A stretch of DNA of 64,000 nt from Micromonospora yangpuensis (GTDB taxonomy: Bacteria > Actinomycetota > Actinomycetes > Mycobacteriales > Micromonosporaceae), in contig NZ_FMIA01000002.1 of NCBI RefSeq assembly GCF_900091615.1, positions 4,030,001 through 4,094,000 on the forward strand, in the 5' to 3' direction. Positions 47,743 through 57,718 of this stretch are shown here, in pieces. The notes beneath the pieces were generated by a model, which saw nothing but the letters and a program-made list of their open reading frames with translations, searched no databases and was not told where the DNA came from. Made by a program: the position numbers and the translations under genes. The first letter of the stretch is position 1. Each line of letters starts with the position of its first letter.

Positions 47743-50496
47743 TCAGGTCGAGTCGAGTCGCAGGTCCCCGTCGACGTCGATCCTGGCCAGCTCGGCACGG
47801 TTGGTGATGCCCAGTTTGAGGTAGACGTTGGTCAGGTGGTGGCCGACCGTGCGGGGGCTGATCAACAGCTGGGCCGCGATCTCCCGGTTGGTCAGCCGGT
47901 CCGCGGCCAACCGGGCGACCCGTAGCTCCTGCGCGGTCAGTCCGGCCGCGGTCGACGGACCGGTGTCGTGGGGAGCGGACCGCCGGTCGGTCAGGGCCTG
48001 TTCACGCAGGGCCCGCGCCCGCAGTGGCTCGGCGCCCAGCCGGTTGAAGGTATCGGCTGCCGCAGCGAGCTGCGACCGGGCGTCGGCCCGGCGGCGGGCC
48101 CGCCGCAGCCACTCCCCGTACAGCAGTCGGGTCCGGGCGTACTCGAACGGATGCGCCCCCGCCCCCGTGACGGCCAGGGCGGCTCGGAACGACTCCTCGG
48201 CCGCCGGTCCGCGCTCAACGATGGCCCGGAGACGGTGGCCCGCCGTACGGGCCCAGGTCGCGCCGGTACGTCGTGCCCACTCCTCCACCATGGCGACCTG
48301 GGCCTCGACGACGTCGCCGCTGCCGACCTGCGCCGCCGCCTCGACGGTGTCCACGGCGGCGAGCAGCGCGAACGTGCGGTGCGCGGCCTCGTGGCCGGGC
48401 TCGGCGAGACACCGCAGATCGCTCAGCGCCTCCTGCGGGCGGCCGTCGAACAACGCCGCCCGCCCGCGCAGCCAGTACGCCGAGGCGGTGAACGCCCGCA
48501 CCCCACGCGGCACCGAGACCTGAAGTACCCGGCCGGTGTGCTCGTCGACGCCGCGGTACTCGCCGCGGGCGGCAGCCAACATGCCGAGGGCGCTGCGGCT
48601 CTGCACGGCGAGGTGTTCCGCCCCGACCTCCTCGGCCAGCCGCAGGCCCTCGGCCGCCCCGAGCGCGGCAGCGTCCCACCTCCCCGCAGCGGTGTCGAGA
48701 ACGGAGATCTGCGCCAGCACCAGCGCCAGCGCGGTGAGCTCGTGCCGACGCCGCAGCTGCGCCGCCTGCAGGCTCAACACGTCGATCAGTCCACCGTCGA
48801 CGCCCCAGACCTGAACCAACGGCACGGGCGGGAGCAACTCCCAGGCGGCCGTACCGAGCCGACCGACCGTGTCGCTGGTCAGGTCCGCGCTGGTCGGGGT
48901 GACGTCACCGGTTTCGTCGTAGCAGGACCACCAGTTCCGCAGCACGGGCATCAGCCCCGACACGGCGGAGTCATCGTCGGTGTCCACGGCCCGTACCCGC
49001 CGCAGTGCCTCCCGCTGGAGGTCGGACCGGCCGGCCGACCACGCGGCGCGGACCGCGACCGTGCCCAACTCCACCGCGCGGCGGGTCCGGGGCACCACAG
49101 CCATGTCGCACAGCAGGTAGCGGTGGGCACGCTCGGGCATGCCGTGGGTGAACTCGAGGATCCCGCGCAGCCCGCCGCTCAGCCGAACGACGGGAAGCAC
49201 CCCGCCCAGCCGCTCCGCGTCCTGGAGCAGCTGCCGCGCCGCCCCGGCGTGGCCGGCGTCCCACGCGGCGCGGGCGGCGGCGGCCAGGCGGCGCGCGGCG
49301 TCCGCCGGCTCCGGCGACAGCTCCGCGGCTCGACACAGCGTCCGGGCCGCAATCGGGGCCGCGCTGCGGCGCAGGCACTGCTCGGCGGCATGCTCCAACA
49401 GGGTGGCGACGTGCTCGTCCGGTCCGTCGGCGGCGGCCGCCAGGTGCCAGGCCCGTTCCGTGGTGGCGTCGGGCGGCAGGGCCGCGGCCAGCGCCCGGTG
49501 CGCGGCCTGCCGCTCCGGCAGGGGGGCACCGTCGTAGATGGCCGCCGGGACCAGCGGGTGCCGGAAATCCAGGCGGACGCCCGAGGCGTGCAACAGACCG
49601 GAGCGCAGGGCCTCGTCCCAGCTGGACGTGTCGACGCCCCAGCCGGCACCGGCGCGGTGCACCACGTGCCGGTCGCCCCGGCCCTCGGCGGCGGCCAACA
49701 GCAGTAACGCGCGGGTCGACGGTTTCAGACCCTCGGCCCGTACGTAGAACGCCCGTCGCAGCCGTGGCCCGACCGGCGCCAGCGCTCCGGGCGGCGGGTG
49801 GGCGGCCTCGCCGCCGGTTTCGCGGTCGAGGGTGGGTAGCTCGTGCAGTGCCAGCGGGTTGCCTCCGGCCGCCCGCACCGTGCGATCGACACGCCCCGGG
49901 TCGGCCTCGGGCAGGACGGCGGCCACCAGCCGGCGTGCGTCGTCGTCGGCCAGGCCGCCGACCTCCAGCGCCGGCACACTCTCCCACGGCCCCGAGGCGG
50001 GATCCTCATGCCCGGTCAGCAGCACCGCGACCGGCTCCGTCGCCACCCGCCGGGCCACGAACACCAGACACTGTACGGTCGCCTCGTCGATCCACTGGGC
50101 GTCGTCCACCACGACGAGCACCGGTCGTTCCCGGGCCAGACCGGAGACCAACGACAGCACGGCCGCGCCGATGAGGAAGCGGTTGGCCGGGTCCCGGCTC
50201 ATTCCCAACGCGCCTCGTAACGCCGCGGCCTGCGGGGCGGCGAGGGTCTCCAGCCGATCCAACACCGGCCACAGCAGCTCGTGCAGCGCCGCGAACGCGA
50301 GCCCCGTCTCCATCCGGGTGCCCCGACACCGCAGCACCGTCGCATCGGACGCCGCCTCGACGGCGTGCTCGAGCAGGGCGGTCTTGCCGATACCCGGCTC
50401 ACCCCAGAGCATGAGCCCGGCCCCCGCCCCGTCCGCCGCCCGGTTCAGAAGTCGGTCCAGCGCCGCGATCTCGGCGTGCCGCCCGAACAGTTCCAT
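47743..50496 (-). CDS. LAL-type LuxR-family ATP-binding transcriptional regulator
   Basis: The 917-residue regulator has an N-terminal AAA/STAND ATPase (Walker A GEPGIGKTA near 32-40, Walker B VLVVVDDAQW near 125-134), a long helical TPR-like middle, and a C-terminal LuxR helix-turn-helix (LTAQELRVARLAADRLTNREIA, then ISPRTVGHHLTNVYLKLGI). Size and order fit LAL regulators that often control secondary metabolism or catabolism. It follows the six-gene redox operon on the same strand but a 48-bp palindrome separates them. It may control that operon; inference only. Confidence 0.92.
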   Translation of the reverse strand: MELFGRHAEIAALDRLLNRAADGAGAGLMLWGEPGIGKTALLEHAVEAASDATVLRCRGTRMETGLAFAALHELLWPVLDRLETLAAPQAAALRGALGMSRDPANRFLIGAAVLSLVSGLARERPVLVVVDDAQWIDEATVQCLVFVARRVATEPVAVLLTGHEDPASGPWESVPALEVGGLADDDARRLVAAVLPEADPGRVDRTVRAAGGNPLALHELPTLDRETGGEAAHPPPGALAPVGPRLRRAFYVRAEGLKPSTRALLLLAAAEGRGDRHVVHRAGAGWGVDTSSWDEALRSGLLHASGVRLDFRHPLVPAAIYDGAPLPERQAAHRALAAALPPDATTERAWHLAAAADGPDEHVATLLEHAAEQCLRRSAAPIAARTLCRAAELSPEPADAARRLAAAARAAWDAGHAGAARQLLQDAERLGGVLPVVRLSGGLRGILEFTHGMPERAHRYLLCDMAVVPRTRRAVELGTVAVRAAWSAGRSDLQREALRRVRAVDTDDDSAVSGLMPVLRNWWSCYDETGDVTPTSADLTSDTVGRLGTAAWELLPPVPLVQVWGVDGGLIDVLSLQAAQLRRRHELTALALVLAQISVLDTAAGRWDAAALGAAEGLRLAEEVGAEHLAVQSRSALGMLAAARGEYRGVDEHTGRVLQVSVPRGVRAFTASAYWLRGRAALFDGRPQEALSDLRCLAEPGHEAAHRTFALLAAVDTVEAAAQVGSGDVVEAQVAMVEEWARRTGATWARTAGHRLRAIVERGPAAEESFRAALAVTGAGAHPFEYARTRLLYGEWLRRARRRADARSQLAAAADTFNRLGAEPLRARALREQALTDRRSAPHDTGPSTAAGLTAQELRVARLAADRLTNREIAAQLLISPRTVGHHLTNVYLKLGITNRAELARIDVDGDLRLDST

Positions 50497-50669
50497 GCCT
50501 CATTCCGAAGTGTCGCGTCCGGCCGCGGACGTACGGCCGTCGCCCAGGCTATCCCGCGGTCTGCCGTTCGGCGGATGCCCGATCGACCGGTCGATCCGCT
50601 GACGGTGGCGCGGCCCGACGCTCGATGCGGTGAGGGAGAAACCCGTGAGCAGCGACATCACCTCGTCGG

Positions 50670-50717
50670 CACCGGTCGGCGGGGGCAGCCAGCGCTGGCT
50701 GCCCCCGCCGACCGGTG
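50670..50717. terminator. Perfect 48-bp palindrome after the hydrolase gene
   Basis: Arms at 50670-50693 and 50694-50717 are exact reverse complements over 24 bases with no loop. It begins 2 bases after the alpha/beta hydrolase stop. As RNA it would form an extremely stable hairpin, most likely the terminator of the six-gene operon. Confidence 0.8.
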
Positions 50718-50719
50718 CA

Positions 50720-51966
<1,247 letters not shown>

Positions 51967-52012
51967 GCTCATGCCTCCTCGATGAAGCCGACAAAGTTGC
52001 GCAAAGCGCCGC

Positions 52013-52660
52013 CTAGACCTGGGCGGTGGCGAGGAGCTGCATCTCCCAGGCGAAGGCCACACCGCTGGCGCCGCCGTGCTGTGCCTGGACCTCGGCGACT
52101 CCCGGCACGGTCTGCTCACGGGCCCAGTCGCGCTGCCACTCCCCCAGCACGGCCATCCAGGTGATCGGAACGACGCCCGCCTGCACCAGGCGCCGCACCG
52201 CCATGTCGTGGGCCTCCTTGGAGACACCACCCGAGGCATCGGTGACCGCGAAGACCTCGAAGCCCTCACCCGCCGCCTGCAGAGCCGGCATCGCCACACA
52301 GATCTCCGTCCAGAGACCAGCGATGATCAGCTTCTTGCGTCCGGTCGCCTTGACGGCAGCCACGACGCGTGCGTCCTGCCACGTGTTGATGAAGGTGCGG
52401 TTGATCGGCTTCTGCTCCGGGAACACGTCCCGCACACCCTGCACCAGAAGGCCGCCGCGTTCCTCCAGCACGGTGGTCAGAATGGTCGGGACCTTGAAGA
52501 CCTTGGCAGCCTTGGCGAGGCCGACGACGTTGTTCAGGACCATCGTCGGCTCGTGGCTGTTCAGGTTGGCGAACTGGAACGGCTGATGGTCGATCAGCAC
52601 GAGGACACTCTCCTCGGGCGTCAACAGCGCGTCGAGACCGACCTTGCTTCCCGTACTCAT
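52013..52660 (-). CDS. YcaC-like cysteine hydrolase (isochorismatase superfamily)
   Basis: The 215-residue protein has the isochorismatase-superfamily triad as in YcaC: D24 (VLIDHQPFQF), K84 (PEQKPINRTF) and C121 (LWTEICVAMPAL). The substrate of YcaC proteins is not known; amides or carbamates are plausible. The start ATG overlaps the stop of the DUF5996 gene (ATGA), so the two are translationally coupled. Confidence 0.9.
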   Translation of the reverse strand: MSTGSKVGLDALLTPEESVLVLIDHQPFQFANLNSHEPTMVLNNVVGLAKAAKVFKVPTILTTVLEERGGLLVQGVRDVFPEQKPINRTFINTWQDARVVAAVKATGRKKLIIAGLWTEICVAMPALQAAGEGFEVFAVTDASGGVSKEAHDMAVRRLVQAGVVPITWMAVLGEWQRDWAREQTVPGVAEVQAQHGGASGVAFAWEMQLLATAQV

Positions 52661-53637
52661 GGACGTCCCTTCTGGATCTTGACGTTGGCGGACCTGACTG
52701 GCGCCGGGGTTCGGTGCCACCGCAACGGGTCGTCCTCCAGGGCCGGGCGGTCCCAGCCCCCCAGGTCCGCGGCGGCTTCGTAGGTGGTGCGGAGGAACTC
52801 GGCGACCGCGCGGTCGGGGTCCGGTGCGGCGCGTACGGCCTCGTAGGGCAGCAGGAACTGCTGGAACTGGGTGCTGAAGTACGCACCGTCGGGGCCGACC
52901 TGCTGCTCGGCGAACCCGTCGGGTGCCGGGTAGGCGTAGGAGTAGAAGGCACCCTCCTCGCCGCCACCGGGCCAGAAGCCGCAGCTGGACAGTTCTCGGG
53001 AGTAACCCTCGACCATCACCCAGTCCCCACAGTTGGGCACTCCGCCGGGGTGCGGCGGGGCCGACCGGCCGGAGAAGCGGGTGCAGGCGAGGTCCATCCC
53101 GCCCCAGAAGAAGTGCACCGGGCTGACCTTGCCCACGAAGTGCGAGCGAAACTCGCCGATCACCCGGTTCGCCTGCAGCAGCTGGCGCCAGAACAGGGTG
53201 GCCACCGCCGCGTCGTAGGAGGCGTGGTCATGGTCCTCGGCGAACGGGATCGCCGGGTCGACCTCGTTGGGCCGCGGCCGGATCGGTGCCTCGATCCCCA
53301 GTTCGTGGAGCATGTCCAGGACCCGCGCGTAGAACTCGGCGACCGACATCGGTCGCAGCGGGAGACTCCGCGCCCCGCCGTCGCTGGTGCGGACGTCGAG
53401 CCGGTGGCCGAGGAGGTCGAACTCGATCTCGAAGGCCCCCGTGCGGTACGGGATGGTCGACGTCGTCAGTCCGCGCGGACTGACGTACAGGGTCACCTGC
53501 CACCAGTGGTTGAGTAGCGGGGCGTGGGCCATGCGGATCTTGCCCACGACCTGGGTCCACATGTGCAGGGTGTCGCGGGTGGGCGTCCAGTCCGAGACCC
53601 GCAGGCTCGGCCAGCTCGTCGTTGCCGGGTTGGTCAT
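52657..53637 (-). CDS. DUF5996 family protein
   Basis: The 326-residue cytoplasmic protein shows the DUF5996 opening WPSLRVSDWTPTRDTLHMWTQ and GKIRMAHAPLLNHWW, followed by VTLYVSPRGLTTSTIPY and a later HFFWGGMDLACTRFSGR. It is Trp-, His- and aromatic-rich, with conserved His and Asp residues that could form an active or binding site, but no activity is known. It lies in the middle of the redox operon, 58 bases after the RidA gene and overlapping the YcaC-like gene. Confidence 0.82.
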   Translation of the reverse strand: MTNPATTSWPSLRVSDWTPTRDTLHMWTQVVGKIRMAHAPLLNHWWQVTLYVSPRGLTTSTIPYRTGAFEIEFDLLGHRLDVRTSDGGARSLPLRPMSVAEFYARVLDMLHELGIEAPIRPRPNEVDPAIPFAEDHDHASYDAAVATLFWRQLLQANRVIGEFRSHFVGKVSPVHFFWGGMDLACTRFSGRSAPPHPGGVPNCGDWVMVEGYSRELSSCGFWPGGGEEGAFYSYAYPAPDGFAEQQVGPDGAYFSTQFQQFLLPYEAVRAAPDPDRAVAEFLRTTYEAAADLGGWDRPALEDDPLRWHRTPAPVRSANVKIQKGRP

Positions 53638-53695
53638 CGCTGTTCACATCCTTGGCGCTGGCACGAAAGGTGCCGGTCGTCGTGGTCGGGTCCGG

Positions 53696-54097
53696 CTAGC
53701 GCGGCAGGTCGAGCAGCACGACCGCGCCGATCTCGACGACCTGGCCGGGAAGCGCCAGTTCCACGGCACCGAAGGTCGTGCTCGTCGGCCGGTGGTCGCC
53801 GAAGTAGGCGCTGTGCGCGGCAGCGGCCGGGCCGAAGTTCTCCCGCAGGTTGGTCAGGATCACGGTGGTCTCGATGATCTGACGGCGAGTCGCGCCGAAG
53901 TGCGCCAGCACGCGGTCGAGGTGGGCGAACGTCACCTCGCACTGCCTGTGGATGTCGTTCTCACCCACGATGCCCTGGTCGTCGTGGGAGAGCTGGCCGG
54001 AGACGTAGACCGTGTCGCCGACCCGGATCGCCTGGCTGTAGCCGTAGGCGGCCTCCCACCCGACGCCGTGGTTGAAGGTGTCACTGATCCTGGCCAT
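53696..54097 (-). CDS. RidA/YjgF-family protein
   Basis: The 133-residue Rid-superfamily protein has AYGYSQAIRVGDTVYVSGQLSHDDQG, an RQIIETTVILTN strand, RPTSTTFGAVELALPG and a terminal VEIGAVVLLDLPR. The classical catalytic Arg of RidA (in the RxxxxV segment) is not obvious, so it may belong to an Rid subgroup that binds rather than deaminates. ATG at 54097 follows AGGAGG. Confidence 0.87.
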   Translation of the reverse strand: MARISDTFNHGVGWEAAYGYSQAIRVGDTVYVSGQLSHDDQGIVGENDIHRQCEVTFAHLDRVLAHFGATRRQIIETTVILTNLRENFGPAAAAHSAYFGDHRPTSTTFGAVELALPGQVVEIGAVVLLDLPR

Positions 54098-54154
54098 CGT
54101 CGTTCCTCCTGCTGGTCGCGGCGTGTGACGCAAGCCGGGTGGCCGGCCGTCGGG

Positions 54155-54880
54155 TCAGCGGTACTCGGGATTGGCGGCGTCCGGATGAACGCCCGCGTCC
54201 CACGCGGTGCGTTGATTGCCGTAGGCCGGGAACCCGCCGGCACGACGGATCATCGACGCGAGGTGGAGCAGGTTGTAGGTCATGAACGCGGTGTTGCGGT
54301 TGGTGAAGTCGTTGTCCGGGCCGCCGGAGCCGTCGTCGAGGTAGGAGGGGCCGGGGCCGATCTCACCGAGCCAGCCCGCGTCGGCCTGGGGCGGGACGGT
54401 GAAGCCGATGTGCTGCAGGCTGTAGAGGATGCTCATCGCGCAGTGTTTGAGGCCGTCCTCGTTGCCGGTGAGCAGGCAGCCACCGACCTTGCCGTAGTAG
54501 GCGTACTGGCCGTGCGCGTTGAGCACACCGGAGTAGCCGTAGAGCCGTTCGATCAGCCGGCGGGTGACCGAACTGTTGTCACCGAGCCAGATCGGTCCGC
54601 CGATGACCAGGATGTCGGCCGCCAGCACCCGGGTGAGCAGCGCGGGCCATTCGTCGGTGTCCGCCCCGTACTCGGTCATGTCCGGTCGGACCCCGGTGGC
54701 GATGTCGTGGTCGACCGCGCGGATCTGGTCCACGCTGACCCCACTCGCCTCCATGATCGCCACACTGCGATCGATCACGCCCTGGGTGTGACTACGGCCG
54801 GGTGAACGGTTCAGGGTGCAGTTGATGTACATCGCGCGCAGCCCGGTGAAGTCGGGCCGGTCGGTCACCGCCGCGGTCAT
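54155..54880 (-). CDS. Flavodoxin-fold NAD(P)H-dependent FMN reductase-like protein
   Basis: The 241-residue protein has a flavodoxin-like fold: MYINCTLNRSPGRSHTQGVI for FMN phosphate binding, ILVIGGPIWLGDNSSVTRRLIERL, and YGKVGGCLLTGNEDGLKH. It likely reduces quinones, nitro or azo groups, or supplies reduced flavin. It is the first gene of the operon; its promoter must lie in the 201 bases shared with the divergent DinB gene. ATG at 54880 has GGAAGGA upstream. Confidence 0.88.
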   Translation of the reverse strand: MTAAVTDRPDFTGLRAMYINCTLNRSPGRSHTQGVIDRSVAIMEASGVSVDQIRAVDHDIATGVRPDMTEYGADTDEWPALLTRVLAADILVIGGPIWLGDNSSVTRRLIERLYGYSGVLNAHGQYAYYGKVGGCLLTGNEDGLKHCAMSILYSLQHIGFTVPPQADAGWLGEIGPGPSYLDDGSGGPDNDFTNRNTAFMTYNLLHLASMIRRAGGFPAYGNQRTAWDAGVHPDAANPEYR

Positions 54881-55081
54881 GGGGGTCCTTCCCTGGAAAT
54901 CGGTCGTGCTGTCGGCCCGCCGGTCGCGTCCGGTGGTCCCACGTGACGAGTGTGGGAGGTCGCGGCCGGCACCGAATCGGTAGGTCAATCGGTCGGTCGG
55001 CCGCGGCGGTGCGGGATGCCGCCCCGGTCACTCGGGGGACGACACCCCACGACAACCCCGGGGTACGGAAGACTGGCGGGC

Positions 55082-55693
55082 ATGGGTGACCCGGACGATC
55101 TGAAGACGGAACTGCACCAGTCCCTGCGGACGATTCGTGAGAACCTGATCTGGAAGCTCGACGGGGTGAGCGAACGCGCTGCCCGGCTGCCCCGCACCGC
55201 CACCGGAAACAACCTGCTGGGAATCGTGAAACACTGCCTGAACGTCGAGGCTTCCTACTTCGGGCCGACCTTCGGACGCGACTTCCCCACCCCTGACGAA
55301 CTGGTCGCCCTGCAGGCCTTCGACGAGGATCCGCAGGCCGACTGGTACGCCCGCCACGACGAGACCAGGGACGGGCTGATCGACCTGTACCGGCGGGTCG
55401 GAGTGTTCGCGGACCAGACGATCGACCAACTGCCCCTGGACGCGCCGGGACGGGTGTCGTGGTGGCCGCCGGGCAGCCAGACCGTGACGCTCCGGAAGAT
55501 CATCCTGCACGTGACGTGGGACCTCACCCGGCACGCCGGTCACGCCGACATCCTGCGCGAACAACACGACGCGACGATCGGCCTGGGACGGACCGACTCC
55601 AACATCCCCGACGACTACGACTGGCAGGCGTACGTCACCAAGCTGACGGCACTGGCCGACCAGGTCGGAGACTCACCGGCCGGCCGTGGGTGA
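55082..55693 (+). CDS. DinB/DUF664 family protein
   Basis: The 203-residue four-helix-bundle protein has typical DinB metal-ligand positions: H in IVKHCLNVEASYFG, and the HVTWDLTRHAGHADILRE motif with two histidines. Members include thiol-dependent enzymes using mycothiol or bacillithiol; this one has no assigned reaction. ATG at 55082 is the start that opens the helical bundle. Its 3' end overlaps the end of a dead methyltransferase gene on the other strand. Confidence 0.87.
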   Translation: MGDPDDLKTELHQSLRTIRENLIWKLDGVSERAARLPRTATGNNLLGIVKHCLNVEASYFGPTFGRDFPTPDELVALQAFDEDPQADWYARHDETRDGLIDLYRRVGVFADQTIDQLPLDAPGRVSWWPPGSQTVTLRKIILHVTWDLTRHAGHADILREQHDATIGLGRTDSNIPDDYDWQAYVTKLTALADQVGDSPAGRG

Positions 55694-56056
55694 GTCACCT
55701 TCCTTTGTGGCGGCAATGGCCGCGTACGCGCGGTCGGGGCGCTCCGGAGACTGCTGCCGGGAGCGCTCACGTTCGGTGAACCCGGCTCTGGTCAGGCGGG
55801 CGGAAAATTCGTCCACGGGCCAGCGGTATGCCGTACAGACCTTGTGGTCAAAGGCAGCCACCTCGTCGTCGCTGTCGAAGAAACCGATCACCAGCCTCCC
55901 GGATGGCACGAGCAGCCGGCGAAACTCGGCAAGTACCCCGTCCAGCTCCGGTGGCGGTAGGTGGATGGTCGAAAACCACGAGAGGATGCCCGCCACCGAA
56001 TGGTCGGGCAGGCCCAGGTCGGTCATCGACCCGAGCCGGAACCGCGGGTGCGCCGC
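55673..56056 (-). pseudogene. 5'-truncated class I SAM methyltransferase
   Basis: The readable part starts at about AAHPRFRLGSMTDLGLPDH and continues LSWFSTIHLPPPELDGVLAEFRRLLVPSGRLVIGFF to the natural C-terminus. Normal family members have another 70 or so residues upstream with the glycine-rich SAM motif; here that part is missing and the sequence upstream of about 56056 reads, on the other strand, as a different gene fragment. The open frame continues upstream on the minus strand but encodes no SAM motif. It is probably non-functional. Confidence 0.75.
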
Positions 56057-56242
56057 TGAGTGGACGCGGGCCGACTGCCTGCCAGCCGGGACGAGCATGG
56101 CCACCGGGCGATCGACGGCGTCGAGCTGGCCGGATTCGTCCGCGCGCAGGGGGGCCAACCGGACGGCCGGTCGGAGGAGTCCTCGGCGCGCAACCGGCTG
56201 CGAGGGATCGTCACCGCGGTCGCCAAGGACAAGGTGATGGCC
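56048..56242 (+). pseudogene. Fragment of an HTH-TOBE (molbindin-type) regulator
   Basis: The plus-strand frame reads VRR-stop-VDAGRLPASRDEHGHRAIDG, then SSARNRLRGIVTAV and KDKVMA. This matches the middle of small actinobacterial regulators with a MerR/excisionase-like HTH (normally VRRWVDxGRLP) and a TOBE molybdate-binding domain (SSARNRLRGxVT, DKVMAQV). The Trp codon TGG is TGA here, and both the N-terminal HTH start and the second half of the TOBE domain are missing. The left edge coincides with the truncated methyltransferase. Confidence 0.72.
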
Positions 56243-56294
56243 CCGCCGGCTTCCAGGCACCCTGACCGGCTGGCCTCGACCGGGCGTGGCACGT

Positions 56295-57674
56295 TCAGTG
56301 GGCCGCCCAGTAGGTCCGGACGTTGACGAACTCGCGCAGGCCGACGGCGGCCAACTCCCGGCCGTACCCGCTGCGTCTGGTGCCACCGAACGGCAGCCGC
56401 GGGTCCGAGACCACCATCGCGTTGACGAACGCCGCCCCGGTGGTGACCCGCCGGGCCAGCGCCGCGCCCCGCTTCCGGTCCCCGGTCCAGACGCTGAGCC
56501 CCAGACCGTACGGCGAGGCGTTGGCCAGTCGTACCGCGTGCTCCTCGTCGGCGGCGACGGTGAGCGTGGCGACCGGGCCGAAGGTCTCCTCGTCGAACGC
56601 GGCCACCCCCGGACCGGCGTCGGCGAGCACGGTGGGCCGGTAGAAGAACCCGGCCCCGGGCAGCGGGCCGCCGCCGGTCAGTACCCGGGCCCCGGCCGCC
56701 ACCGACTCGGCGACCTGCCGGTCCAGCCCGTCGCGCAGGTCGGCGCGGGCCATCGGGCCGACGTCGGTACGCGAGTCGGTCGGATCACCCACGACCAGCG
56801 CACGGACGCCGGCGACGAACGCGGCGGTGAACCGGTCGGCGACCGGCTCCTCGACGACGAAACGCTTCGCGCAGACGCAGCTCTGGCCGGCGTTGAGGAA
56901 CCGGGCCCGCACGGCGGTGGCCGCGGCGGCCTCCACGTCGGCGTCGGCGAGCACCACGAAGGCGTCGGAGCCGCCCAGTTCCAGTACCGACTTCTTGACC
57001 GCCCGCCCGGCGGCGGCGGCCACCGCCGCGCCCGCGCCGGTGCTGCCGGTCAGGGTCACCGCGGCGATCCGGTCGTCGGCGATCAACCGGGCGGTCACCT
57101 CGGGCACCCGGGGCTCGGCGAGCAGCACGGTGGTCAGAACACCCTCGGGTAGTCCGGCGGCCCGGAACAGGCGTTCGATCTCCAGCGCGCAGCCGGTCAC
57201 GTTCGGCGAGTGCTTGAGGAAGACCCCGTTGCCGGCGACGACGGAGGGCACCGCGAACCGCATCACCTGCCAGAACGGGAAGTTCCACGGCATCACCGCG
57301 AGCACCAGCCCCATCGGCTCGTACGCCACCCAGGCGTCCGCCTCCGGCACGTCGACCGGTTCGTCGCCGAGCATCCCGGCCGCCCGCTCGGCGTAGAAGT
57401 CGCAGGTCGCGGCCGACTTCTCCAGTTCGGCACGGGCCTCGGCGAGGGGTTTGCCCATCTCCTCCGTGATCAGCCGGGCAAGCCGGTCCCGGTCGGCCCG
57501 CAGCCGGCCGGCGACCGTGTGCAGCACCGCCACCCGCCTCTCCAACGGGGTCCTCCCCCACGCCCGGGTGGCCACGTGAGCGCGGGCCAGCAGGTGCTCC
57601 ACCCGGTCGTCGTCGTGGGTGTCGTAGCGGGCCAGGGGTGCCCCGGTGGCCGGGTTGACGGTGGTGATGGGCAT
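56295..57674 (-). CDS. Aldehyde dehydrogenase (succinate-semialdehyde-type)
   Basis: This 459-residue NAD(P)-dependent aldehyde dehydrogenase contains MPWNFPFWQVMRFAVP, nucleotide motif LTGSTGAG, catalytic Glu in LELGGSDAFVV and catalytic Cys in NAGQSCVCAKRF (the first Cys). The compact length and GQSCVCAKRF sequence resemble the GabD/Sad group for semialdehydes; substrate is inferred. It is the last gene of a minus-strand catabolic cluster, 44 bases after the alcohol dehydrogenase gene. Confidence 0.9.
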   Translation of the reverse strand: MPITTVNPATGAPLARYDTHDDDRVEHLLARAHVATRAWGRTPLERRVAVLHTVAGRLRADRDRLARLITEEMGKPLAEARAELEKSAATCDFYAERAAGMLGDEPVDVPEADAWVAYEPMGLVLAVMPWNFPFWQVMRFAVPSVVAGNGVFLKHSPNVTGCALEIERLFRAAGLPEGVLTTVLLAEPRVPEVTARLIADDRIAAVTLTGSTGAGAAVAAAAGRAVKKSVLELGGSDAFVVLADADVEAAAATAVRARFLNAGQSCVCAKRFVVEEPVADRFTAAFVAGVRALVVGDPTDSRTDVGPMARADLRDGLDRQVAESVAAGARVLTGGGPLPGAGFFYRPTVLADAGPGVAAFDEETFGPVATLTVAADEEHAVRLANASPYGLGLSVWTGDRKRGAALARRVTTGAAFVNAMVVSDPRLPFGGTRRSGYGRELAAVGLREFVNVRTYWAAH

Positions 57675-57718
57675 GCGGGTCCTCTCGTACCGGTGGGTCT
57701 GGTGGCGTCGCCGGCCGG

